DNA from: Crossaster papposus
Taxonomy: Eukaryota; Echinodermata; Asteroidea; Velatida; Solasteridae
NCBI GenBank assembly: GCA_037893245.1
Contig: JBAIAA010001513.1
Coordinates: forward strand, 62,001-126,000
Reading direction: 5' to 3'
DNA length: 64,000 nt
The notes below the pieces were generated by a model, which was given only the letters and a program-made list of their open reading frames with translations, did no database searches and had not been told where the DNA came from. Position numbers and translations under genes: made by a program. Numbering within the stretch: the stretch's first letter is position 1; the number at the start of each line of letters is the position of its first letter. Of this stretch, positions 55,036-64,000 are shown in pieces.

Positions 55036-55508
55036 GATTTGGTCTACAATCGGCATATCCCTACTACTACATATTTAAGATTTGGTCTACAATCGGCATA
55101 TCCCTACTACTACATATTTAAGATTTGGTCTACAATCGGCATATCCCTACTACTACATATTTAAGATTTGGTCTACAATCGGCATATCCCTACTACTACA
55201 TATTTAAGATTTGGTCTACATTCGGCATATCCCTACTACTACATATTTAAGATTTGGTCTACAATCGGCATATCCCTACTACTACATATTTAAGATTTGG
55301 TCTACAATCGGCATATCCCTACTACTACATATTTAAGATTTGGTCTACAATCGGCATATCCCTACTACTACATATTTAAGATTTGGTCTACAATCGGCAT
55401 ATCCCTACTACTACATATTTAAGATTTGGTCTACAATCGGCATATCCCTACTACTACATATTTAAGATTTGGTCTACAATCGGCATATCCCTACTACTAC
55501 ATATTTAA

Positions 55509-55619
55509 CTCGAGGGCTTGTTCCCACATCAGGTGTTTATTTCTACTGCACACTTCTTTCCCTTTACATAATAATAAATGTGAGTTTGTTTTGTTATCAG
55601 ATCAAATTGAGTTTTTTAA
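55509..55619 (+). repeat. 111-bp insert, copy 55
   Basis: Majority sequence, head of the first 928-bp unit. Confidence 0.95.
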
Positions 55620-56436
55620 GATTTGGTCTACAATCGGCATATCCCTACTACTACATATTTAAGATTTGGTCTACAATCGGCATATCCCTACTACTACATA
55701 TTTAAGATTTGGTCTACAATCGGCATATCCCTACTACTACATATTTAAGATTTGGTCTACAATCGGCATATCCCTACTACTACATATTTAAGATTTGGTC
55801 TACAATCGGCATATCCCTACTACTACATGTTTAAGATTTGGTCTACAATCGGCATATCCCTACTACTACATATTTAAGATTTGGTCTACAATCGGCATAT
55901 CCCTACTACTACATATTTAAGATTTGGTCTACAATCGGCATATCCCTACAACTACATATTTAAGATTTGGTCTACAATCGGCATATCCCTACTACTACAT
56001 ATTTAAGATTTGGTCTACAATCGGCATATCTCTACTACTACATATTTAAGATTTGGTCTACAATCGGCATATCCCTACTACTACATATTTAAGATTTGGT
56101 CTACAATCGGCATATCCCTACTACTACATATTTAAGATTTGGTCTACAATCGGCATATCCCTACTACTACATATTTAAGATTTGGTCTACAATCGGCATA
56201 TCCCTACTACTACATATTTAAGATTTGGTCTACAATCGGCATATCCCTACTACTACATATTTAAGATTTGGTCTACAATCGGCATATCCCTACTACTACA
56301 TATTTAAGATTTGGTCTACAATCGGCATATCCCTACTACTACATATTTAAGATTTGGTCTACAATCGGCATATCCCTACTACTACATATTTAAGATTTGG
56401 TCTACAATCGGCATATCCCTACTACTACATATTTAA

Positions 56437-56547
56437 CTCGAGGGCTTGTTCCCACATCAGGTGTTTATTTCTACTGCACACTTCTTTCCCTTTACATAAT
56501 AATAAATGTGAGTTTGTTTTGTTATCAGATCAAATTGAGTTTTTTAA
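56437..56547 (+). repeat. 111-bp insert, copy 56
   Basis: Majority sequence, head of the second 928-bp unit. Twenty-nine monomers follow. Confidence 0.95.
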
Positions 56548-57794
56548 GATTTGGTCTACAATCGGCATATCCCTACTACTACATATTTAAGATTTGGTCT
56601 ACAATCGGCATATCCCTACTACTACATATTTAAGATTTGGTCTACAATCGGCATATCCCTACTACTACATATTTAAGATTTGGTCTACAATCGGCATATC
56701 CCTACTACTACATATTTAAGATTTGGTCTACAATCGGCATATCCCTACTACTACATGTTTAAGATTTGGTCTACAATCGGCATATCCCTACTACTACATA
56801 TTTAAGATTTGGTCTACAATCGGCATATCCCTACTACTACATATTTAAGATTTGGTCTACAATCGGCATATCCCTACAACTACATATTTAAGATTTGGTC
56901 TACAATCGGCATATCCCTACTACTACATATTTAAGATTTGGTCTACAATCGGCATATCTCTACTACTACATATTTAAGATTTGGTCTACAATCGGCATAT
57001 CCCTACTACTACATATTTAAGATTTGGTCTACAATCGGCATATCCCTACTACTACATATTTAAGATTTGGTCTACAATCGGCATATCCCTACTACTACAT
57101 ATTTAAGATTTGGTCTACAATCGGCATATCCCTACTACTACATATTTAAGATTTGGTCTACAATCGGCATATCCCTACTACTACATATTTAAGATTTGGT
57201 CTACAATCGGCATATCCCTACTACTACATATTTAAGATTTGGTCTACAATCGGCATATCCCTACTACTACATATTTAAGATTTGGTCTACAATCGGCATA
57301 TCCCTACTACTACATATTTAAGATTTGGTCTACAATCGGCATATCCCTACTACTACATATTTAAGATTTGGTCTACAATCGGCATATCCCTACTACTACA
57401 TATTTAAGATTTGGTCTACAATCGGCATATCCCTACTACTACATATTTAAGATTTGGTATACAAACGGCATATCCCTACTACTACATATTTAAGATTTGG
57501 TCTACAATCGGCATATCCCTACTACTACATATTTAAGATTTGGTCTACAATCGCCATATCCCTACTACTACATATTTAAGATTTGGTCTACAATCGGCAT
57601 ATACCTACTACTACATATTTAAAATTTGGTCTACAATCGGCATATCCCTACTACTACATATTTAAGATTTGGTCTACAATCGGCATATCCCTACTACTAC
57701 ATATTTAAGATTTGGTCTACAATCGGCATATCCCTACTACTACATATTTAAGATTTGGTCTACAATCGGCATATCCCTACTACTACATATTTAA

Positions 57795-57905
57795 CTCGAG
57801 GGCTTGTTCCCACATCAGGTGTTTATTTCTACTGCACACTTCTTTCCCTTTACATAATAATAAATGTGAGTTTGTTTTGTTATCAGATCAAATTGAGTTT
57901 TTTAA
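57795..57905 (+). repeat. 111-bp insert, copy 57
   Basis: Majority sequence, 83 bp before the piggyBac-like element. The upstream monomers are unusually variable (TATACAAACGG, CAATCGCCAT, CATATACCTAC between 57469 and 57603). Confidence 0.95.
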
Positions 57906-57984
57906 GATTTGGTCTACAATCGGCATATCCCTACTACTACATATTTAAGATTTGGTCTACAATCGGCATATCCCTACTACTACA

Positions 57985-57988
57985 TTAA
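57985..57988. other. Left TTAA target duplication of the piggyBac-like element
   Basis: TTAA directly precedes CCCTCAGCC. The flank reads CTACATTAA instead of the normal CTACATATTTAA, so three bases are missing next to the insertion. Confidence 0.92.
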
Positions 57989-58001
57989 CCCTCAGCCACA
58001 C
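57989..58001 (+). repeat. Left terminal inverted repeat, piggyBac-like element
   Basis: CCCTCAGCCACAC. It differs from the complement of the right end (CCCTCGGCTGCAC) at bases 6, 9 and 10. Confidence 0.9.
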
Positions 58002-58003
58002 GA

Positions 58004-58023
58004 CGTGAGTCCAAAGGGTGGAC
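58004..58023 (+). repeat. Left internal inverted repeat, piggyBac-like element
   Basis: Contains CCAAAGGG and GGAC, two bases inside the terminal repeat. It is the short-spacer end, probably part of the transposase recognition sequence by analogy with piggyBac. Confidence 0.87.
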
Positions 58024-58566
58024 AAAAACTATGTGTTTGTTTATATATTTTATTTTTTTCAGTCAATGGAGCTGTCCTTTTTTTTCATCTATCCCTAGAT
58101 CCTGCTGAATGGACTGGGACAAAAATTCTAACCCAGGAGGTCATTCAGGGGTGAAACATCCCTTCAAAATAATGGTTTTGGCCAAAAGCCATAGAGTTGT
58201 GCAGACAAATCGAAATCTGATCCCTTTGTGTATAGCCGCTGTCAAAAAAAGTCTCTGACATCTCTTTGAGCGGCTTTGGTAGAGAACAAACACAGCTGTT
58301 ATCAATCGTGACCCAGATATCCCCTGGGGGGTAGTTAGAGCTGTTGGTCGTTGTTATTTGTATCCTATGGCTGTTTCATGTCTGTATTGCGCAATACTGA
58401 TTTCAATGTTTACATGCTTGCAATGGATGTCCTTAAAAAAATACATAAAATAGCCAGAATGTTTAAATCTTTGATATGTGTGTCCAGGGTCCTTATATCC
58501 ATCTGTTGAGACCGTGAGAAAAAGATTTGTACCCCCAAACACAGTTCATTACCCCCAACATAAAAC
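58024..58566. other. Interior of the piggyBac-like element, no gene seen
   Basis: About 540 bp of mixed sequence with no tandem repeats. The only frame of note is 62 codons on the minus strand (58354-58542). It has no recognisable domain and no coding support beyond length. Confidence 0.8.
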
Positions 58567-58586
58567 GTCCCCCCTTTGGAGGCACG
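58567..58586 (-). repeat. Right internal inverted repeat, piggyBac-like element
   Basis: Its complement contains CGTG, CCAAAGGG and GGAC and matches 58004-58023 at 17 of 20 bases. It is 29 bp from the right terminal repeat, and that spacer includes a run of eight A. Confidence 0.87.
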
Positions 58587-58615
58587 AGGCGGGAGATGCG
58601 AAAAAAAATGAGCTA

Positions 58616-58628
58616 GTGCAGCCGAGGG
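58616..58628 (-). repeat. Right terminal inverted repeat, piggyBac-like element
   Basis: Minus-strand reading CCCTCGGCTGCAC, immediately followed on the plus strand by TTAA. Confidence 0.9.
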
Positions 58629-58632
58629 TTAA
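58629..58632. other. Right TTAA target duplication of the piggyBac-like element
   Basis: TTAA joins directly to GATTTGG, which restores the monomer. Confidence 0.92.
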
Positions 58633-58639
58633 GATTTGG

Positions 58640-59757
58640 TCTACAATCGGCATATCCCTACTACTACATATTTAAGATTTGGTCTACAATCGGCATATCC
58701 CTACTACTACATATTTAAGATTTGGTCTACAATCGGCATATCCCTACTACTACATATTTAAGATTTGGTATACAATCGGCATATCCCTACTACTACATAT
58801 TTAAGATTTGGTCTACAATCGGCATATCCCTACTACTACATATTTAAGATTTGGTCTACAATCGGCATATCCCTACTACTACATATATAAGATTTGGTCT
58901 ACAATCGGCATATCCCTACTACTACATATTTAAGATTTGGTCTACAATCGGCATATCCCTACTACTACATATTTAAGATTTGGTCTTCAATCGGCATATC
59001 CCTACTACTACATATTTAAGATTTGGTCTACAATCGGCATATCCCTACTACTACATATTTAAGATTTGGTCTACAATCGGCATATCCCTACTACTACATA
59101 TTTAAGATTTGGTCTACAATCGGCATATCCCTACTACTACATATTTAAGATTTGGTATATAATCGGCATATCCCTACTACTACATATTTAAGATTTGGTC
59201 TACAATCGGCATATCCCTACTACTACATATTTAAGATTTGGTCTACAATCGGCATATCCCTACTACTACATATTTAAGATTTGGTCTACAATCGGCATAT
59301 CCCTACTACTACATATTTAAGATTTGGTATACAATCGGCATATCCCTACTACTACATATTTAAGATTTGGTCTACAATCGGCATATCCCTACTACTACAT
59401 ATTTAAGATTTGGTCTACAATCGGCATATCCCTACTACTACATATATAAGATTTGGTCTACAATCGGCATATCCCTACTACTACATATTTAAGATTTGGT
59501 CTACAATCGGCATATCCCTACTACTACATATTTAAGATTTGGTCTTCAATCGGCATATCCCTACTACTACATATTTAAGATTTGGTCTACAATCGGCATA
59601 TCCCTACTACTACATATTTAAGATTTGGTCTACAATCGGCATATCCCTACTACTACATATTTAAGATTTGGTCTACAATCGGCATATCCCTACTACTACA
59701 TATTTAAGATTTGGTATATAATCGGCATATCCCTACTACTACATATTTAAGATTTGG
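58640..59757 (+). repeat. 559-bp (13-monomer) higher-order repeat, two units
   Basis: Four variants repeat at exactly 559 bp: GGTATACAATC (about 58768 and 59327), CATATATAAG (58882 and 59441), GGTCTTCAATC (about 58984 and 59543) and GGTATATAATC (about 59157 and 59716). No 111-bp insert is present. The repeat starts within a few monomers of the piggyBac-like element. No copy of that element separates the two units, so the duplication either did not include it or came first. Confidence 0.9.
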
Positions 59758-61599
59758 TCTACAATCGGCATATCCCTACTACTACATATTTAAGATTTGG
59801 TCTACAATCGGCATATCCCTACTACTACATATTTAAGATTTGGTCTACAATCGGCATATCCCTACTACTACATATTTAAGATTTGGTCTACAATCGGCAT
59901 ATCCCTACTACTACATATTTAAGATTTGGTCTACAATCGGCATATCCCTACTACTACATATTTAAGATTTGGTCTACAATCGGCATATCCCTACTACTAC
60001 ATATTTAAGATTTGGTCTACAATCGGCATATCCCTACTACTACATATTTAAGATTTGGTCTACAATCGGCATATCCCTACTACTACATATTTAAGATTTG
60101 GTCTACAATCGGCATATCCCTACTACTACATGTTTAAGATTTGGTCTACAATCGGCATATCCCTACTACTACATATTTAAGATTTGGTCTACAATCGGCA
60201 TATCCCTACTACTACATGTTTAAGATTTGGTCTACAATCGGCATATCCCTACTACTACATATTTAAGATTTGGTCTACAATCGGCATATCCCTACTACTA
60301 CACATTTAAGATTTGGTATACAATCGGCATATCCCTACTACTACACATTTAAGATTTGGTCTACAATCGGCATATCCCTACTACTACATATTTAAGATTT
60401 GGTCTACAATCGGCATATCCCTACTACTACATATTTAAGATTTGGTCTACAATCGGCATATCCCTACTACTACATATTTAAGATTTGGTCTACAATCGGC
60501 ATATCCCTACTACTACATATTTAAGATTTGGTCTACAATCGGCATATCCCTACTACTACATATTTAAGATTTGGTCTACAATCGGCATATCCCTACAACT
60601 ACATATTTAAGATTTGGTCTACAATCGGCATATCCCTACTACTACATATTTAAGATTTGGTCTACAATCGGCATATCCCTACTACTACATATTTAAGATT
60701 TAGTCTACAATCGGCATATCCCTACTACTACATATTTAAGATTTGGTCTACAATCGGCATATCCCTACTACTACATATTTAAGATTTGGTCTACAATCGG
60801 CATATCCCTACTACTACATATTTAAGATTTGGACTACAATCGGCATATCCCTACTACTACATATTTAAGATTTGGTCTACAATCGGCATATCTCTAATAC
60901 TACATATTTAAGATTTGGTCTACAATCGGCATATCCCTACTACTACATATTTAAGATTTGGTCTACAATCGGCATATCCCTACTACTACATATTTAAGAT
61001 TTGGTCTACAATCGGCATATCCCTACTACTACATATTTAAGATTTGGTCTACAATCGGCATATCCCTACTACTACATATTTAAGATTTGGTCTACAATCG
61101 GCATATCCCTACTACTACATATTTAAGATTTGGTCTACAATCGGCCTATCCCTACTACTACATATTTAAGATTTGGTCTACAATCGGCATATCCCTACTA
61201 CTACATATTTAAGATTTGGTCTACAATCGGCATATCCCTACTACTACATATTTAAGATTTGGTCTACAATCGGCATATCCCTACTACTACATATTTAAGA
61301 TTTGGTCTACAATCGGCATATCCCTACTACTACATATTTAAGATTTGGTCTACAATCGGCATATCCCTACTACTACATATTTAAGATTTGGTCTACAATC
61401 GGCATATCCCTACTACTACATATTTAAGATTTGGTCTATAATCGGCATATCCCTACTACTACATATTTAAGACTTGGTCTACAATCGGCATATCCCTACT
61501 ACTACATATTTAAGATTTGGTCTACAATCGGCATATCCCTACTACTACATATTTAAGATTTGGTCTACAATCGGCATATCCCTACTACTACATATTTAA

Positions 61600-61710
61600 C
61601 TCGAGGGCTTGTTCCCACATCAGGTGTTTATTTCTACTGCACACTTCTTTCCCTTTACATAATAATAAATGTGAGTTTGTTTTGTTATCAGATCAAATTG
61701 AGTTTTTTAA
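61600..61710 (+). repeat. 111-bp insert, copy 58
   Basis: Majority sequence. The upstream monomer starts AAGACTTGG. Only five monomers (326-bp step) separate it from the next copy, the shortest spacing apart from the copies around 4.0-4.3 kb. Confidence 0.95.
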
Positions 61711-61925
61711 GATTTGGTCTACAATCGGCATATCCCTACTACTACATATTTAAGATTTGGTCTACAATCGGCATATCCCTACTACTACATATTTAAGATT
61801 TGGTCTACAATCGGCATATCCCTACTACTACATATTTAAGATTTGGTCTACAATCGGCATATCCCTACTACTACATATTTAAGATTTGGTCTACAATCGG
61901 CATATCCCTACTACTACATATTTAA

Positions 61926-62036
61926 CTCGAGGGCTTGTTCCCACATCAGGTGTTTATTTCTACTGCACACTTCTTTCCCTTTACATAATAATAAACGTGA
62001 GTTTGTTTTGTTATCAGATCAAATTGAGTTTTTTAA
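61926..62036 (+). repeat. 111-bp insert, copy 59
   Basis: Private T to C at base 71, just after AATAAA (AATAAACGTG). Thirty-nine monomers follow. Confidence 0.95.
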
Positions 62037-63339
62037 GATTTGGTCTACAATCGGCATATCCCTACTACTACATATTTAAGATTTGGTCTACAATCGGCAT
62101 ATCCCTACTACTACATATTTAAGATTTGGTCTACAATCGGCATATCCCTACTACTACATATTTAAGATTTGGTCTACAATCGGCATATCCCTACTACTAC
62201 ATATTTAAGATTTGGTCTACAATCGGCATATCCCTACTACTACATATTTAAGATTTGGTCTACAATCGGCATATCCCTACTACTACATATTTAAGATTTG
62301 GTCTACAATCGGCATATCCCTACTACTACATATTTAAGATTTGGTCTACAATCGGCATATCCCTACTACTACATATTTAAGATTTGGTCTACAATCGGCA
62401 TATCCCTACTACTACATATTTAAGATTTGGTCTACAATCGGCATATCCCTACTACTACATATTTAAGATTTGGTCTACAATCGGCATATCCCTACTACTA
62501 CATATTTAAGATTTGGTCTACAATCGGCATATCCCTACTACTACATATTTAAGATTTGGTCTACAATCGGCATATCCCTACTACTACATATTTAAGATTT
62601 GGTCTACAATCGGCATATCCCTACAACTACATATTTAAGATTTGGTCTACAATCGGCATATCCCTACTACTACATATTTAAGATTTGGTCTACAATCGGC
62701 ATATCCCTACTACTACATATTTAAGATTTGGTCTACAATCGGCATATCCCTACTACTACATATTTAAGATTTGGTCTACAATCGGCATATCCCTACTACT
62801 ACATATTTAAGATTTGGTCTACAATCGGCATATCCCTACTACTACATATTTAAGATTTGGACTACAATCGGCATATCCCTACTACTACATATTTAAGATT
62901 TGGTCTACAATCGGCATATCTCTAATACTACATATTTAAGATTTGGTCTACAATCGGCATATCCCTACTACTACATATTTAAGATTTGGTCTACAATCGG
63001 CATATCCCTACTACTACATATTTAAGATTTGGTCTACAATCGGCATATCCCTACTACTACATATTTAAGATTTGGTCTACAATCGGCATATCCCTACTAC
63101 TACATATTTAAGATTTGGTCTACAATCGGCATATCCCTACTACTACATATTTAAGATTTGGTCTACAATCGGCCTATCCCTACTACTACATATTTAAGAT
63201 TTGGTCTACAATCGGCATATCCCTACTACTACATATTTAAGATTTGGTCTACAATCGGCATATCCCTACTACTACATATTTAAGATTTGGTCTACAATCG
63301 GCATATCCCTACTACTACATATTTAAGATTTGGTCTACA

Positions 63340-63683
63340 ATCAGCATATCCCTAATACTACATATTTAAGATTTGGTCTATAATCGGCATATCCCTACTA
63401 CTACATATTTAAGATTTGGTCTACAATCGGCATATCCCTACTACTACATATTTAAGATTTGGTCTACAATCGGCATATCCCTACTACTACATATTTAAGA
63501 TTTGGTCTACAATCAGCATATCCCTAATACTACATATTTAAGATTTGGTCTATAATCGGCATATCCCTACTACTACATATTTAAGATTTGGTCTACAATC
63601 GGCATATCCCTACTACTACATATTTAAGATTTGGTCTACAATCGGCATATCCCTACTACTACATATTTAAGATTTGGTCTACA
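63340..63683 (+). repeat. 172-bp (4-monomer) higher-order repeat, two units
   Basis: CAATCAGCATATCCCTAATAC followed by TCTATAATC occurs at 63341 and again at 63513, exactly four monomers apart. Confidence 0.85.
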
Positions 63684-63713
63684 ATCGGCATATCCCTACT
63701 ACTACATATTTAA

Positions 63714-63824
63714 CTCGAGGGCTTGTTCCCACATCAGGTGTTTATTTCTACTGCACACTTCTTTCCCTTTACATAATAATAAATGTGAGTTTGTTTTGTT
63801 ATCAGATCAAATTGAGTTTTTTAA
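63714..63824 (+). repeat. 111-bp insert, copy 60
   Basis: Majority sequence, the last in the window. The second monomer after it reads CAATCTGCAT. Confidence 0.95.
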
Positions 63825-64000
63825 GATTTGGTCTACAATCGGCATATCCCTACTACTACATATTTAAGATTTGGTCTACAATCTGCATATCCCTACTACT
63901 ACATATTTAAGATTTGGTCTACAATCGGCATATCCCTACTACTACATATTTAAGATTTGGTCTACAATCGGCATATCCCTACTACTACATATTTAAGATT

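Larger units (their letters stand above)
55509..57364 (+). repeat. Higher-order repeat, two 928-bp units
   Basis: Units starting at the inserts 55509 and 56437 each consist of the 111-bp insert and 19 monomers. CATGTTT (55827 and 56755), CCTACAACT (about 55948 and 56876) and TATCTCTAC (about 56029 and 56957) repeat at 928 bp. The unit size equals that at 15.5-17.2 kb, but the marker variants differ. Confidence 0.9.
9709..57984 (+). repeat. 43-bp satellite array, central block
   Basis: The same monomer continues in the same orientation and, once the 447 bases added by the transposon are removed, in register with the left block. It carries 49 copies of the 111-bp insert. Rare indels break the 43-bp step: a 5-bp loss near 11071, single-base losses near 19789 and 22840, and an altered AAGATAGGTC start near 26692. 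Several monomers gain one CTA triplet. Variant monomers are regional: CTGCATATT and TCTTTAC at 15-25 kb, TATATAATC and ACCATCGG at 26-54 kb, and ACAACCGG at 36-43 kb and near 49.3 kb. This shows local homogenisation. No gene is supportable in this 48-kb stretch. Confidence 0.98.
57989..58628. mobile_element. 640-bp non-autonomous piggyBac-like transposon (MITE)
   Basis: This non-satellite segment lies between two TTAA copies. The 13-bp ends (57989-58001 and 58616-58628) pair at 10 of 13 bases, and all three mismatches are transitions. A second 20-bp inverted repeat (58004-58023 against 58567-58586) pairs at 17 of 20. It lies 2 bp inside the left end and 29 bp inside the right end. TTAA targets, CCC-starting ends and this lopsided spacing are the hallmarks of piggyBac elements. 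In the founding moth element the internal repeats are set 3 bp and 31 bp from the terminal ones. Open frames inside are at most about 62 codons with no transposase motif, so it would depend on a transposase from elsewhere. Removing element plus one TTAA leaves 71 monomers minus 3 bp between the flanking inserts. Confidence 0.92.
60560..63430 (+). repeat. Higher-order repeat pair, 2,028-bp spacing
   Basis: The segment 60560-61400 recurs at about 62588-63430. CCTACAACT (about 60593 and 62621), GGACTACAAT (60831 and 62859), CTCTAATACT (about 60893 and 62921) and CGGCCTATCC (61143 and 63171) share the spacing. The two inserts 61600 and 61926 lie after the first copy. The single insert 63714 after the second is displaced by 86 bp, two monomers. 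Confidence 0.85.
58633..64000 (+). repeat. 43-bp satellite array, right block
   Basis: The monomer array resumes directly after the right TTAA of the piggyBac-like element, at the GATTTGG part of a monomer, and runs off the end of the window. There is no 111-bp insert from 58633 to 61599, an insert-poor stretch filled with a 13-monomer higher-order repeat and diverse variants (CATATATAAG, CACATTTAAG, CATGTTTAAG). Three inserts follow, at 61600, 61926 and 63714. No gene is visible. Confidence 0.98.

Noticed and set aside
57909-58675. Frames of 62 to 81 codons in and around the piggyBac-like element
   Set aside because: Two are satellite-transposon chimeras, and the minus-strand frame 58354-58542 is inside a non-autonomous element. 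None shows a recognisable domain.
1786-63824. 59 independent insertions of a site-specific element
   Set aside because: Shared private variants in inserts and flanking monomers at fixed distances show that many copies descend together, so amplification explains the number better.
1703-63910. Recurring open frames of about 78 codons across each 111-bp insert
   Set aside because: They start at TTG in the monomer and are a product of arithmetic. 43 is one more than a multiple of three, so each frame meets the TAA of a monomer every 129 bp. The insert is 37 codons without a stop in two of the frames, so it only lengthens the open run. The same DNA is open in two overlapping frames, and substitutions show no coding bias.
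1-64000. CRISPR array
   Set aside because: The repeats are contiguous with no unique spacers, and the only recurrent interruption is the same 111-bp sequence. The transposons also point to a eukaryote.

Overview
The window is one block of eukaryotic tandem-repeat (satellite) DNA with no supportable protein-coding or RNA gene. About 94% of it is a 43-bp, 35% GC monomer repeated head to tail on one strand, roughly 1,300 times. The array runs off both edges, so it is longer than 64 kb. The piggyBac-type element inside it suggests an animal genome. I cannot name the species, and I do not recognise the monomer as a described satellite.

Three kinds of sequence interrupt the monomer. (1) A 111-bp segment occurs 59 times in full and once in part. 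It always sits at the same base of the monomer and has TTAA at both edges, so one ancestral insertion was probably copied as part of larger repeat units. (2) A 443-bp non-autonomous DNA transposon lies at 9262-9704, with 28-bp terminal inverted repeats and a 4-bp ATTT target duplication. (3) A 640-bp non-autonomous piggyBac-like element lies at 57989-58628 between TTAA duplications, and its ends have the asymmetric two-part layout typical of piggyBac. Interval arithmetic supports these boundaries. Between successive 111-bp inserts the distance is a whole number of 43-bp units, apart from one-to-five-base indels that can be located, the 67-bp partial duplication, and the two transposons plus their duplications (447 and 644 bp).

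Shared point variants show a mosaic of higher-order repeats (HORs) by region. From 1 to 8 kb a block of about 3 kb recurs 4,648 bp downstream. From 12 to 15 kb there is a 1,770-bp spacing. From 15 to 25 kb a subfamily with marked flanking monomers recurs, including 928-bp and 3,051-bp spacings. From 27 to 34 kb there are 1,813-bp and 2,863-bp spacings. From 35 to 44 kb units of 2,952, 2,780 and 2,350 bp each carry one insert, and the first two contain a nested 989-bp (23-monomer) period. From 44.7 to 49 kb a four-insert unit of 2,207 bp is present twice in tandem. From 51.8 to 54.3 kb there is a 1,469-bp spacing, and from 55.5 to 57.4 kb another 928-bp unit. Downstream of the piggyBac element lie a 559-bp 13-mer, a 2,028-bp duplication and a 172-bp 4-mer. 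This pattern fits repeated unequal exchange or amplification. The two transposons look like later single insertions.

Every full 111-bp insert also carries an AATAAA hexamer followed by a CA and a T-rich run. This resembles an animal polyadenylation site and is the main functional hypothesis here. Short open frames of about 78 codons recur across each insert, but they are a by-product of repeat arithmetic and are not annotated as genes.
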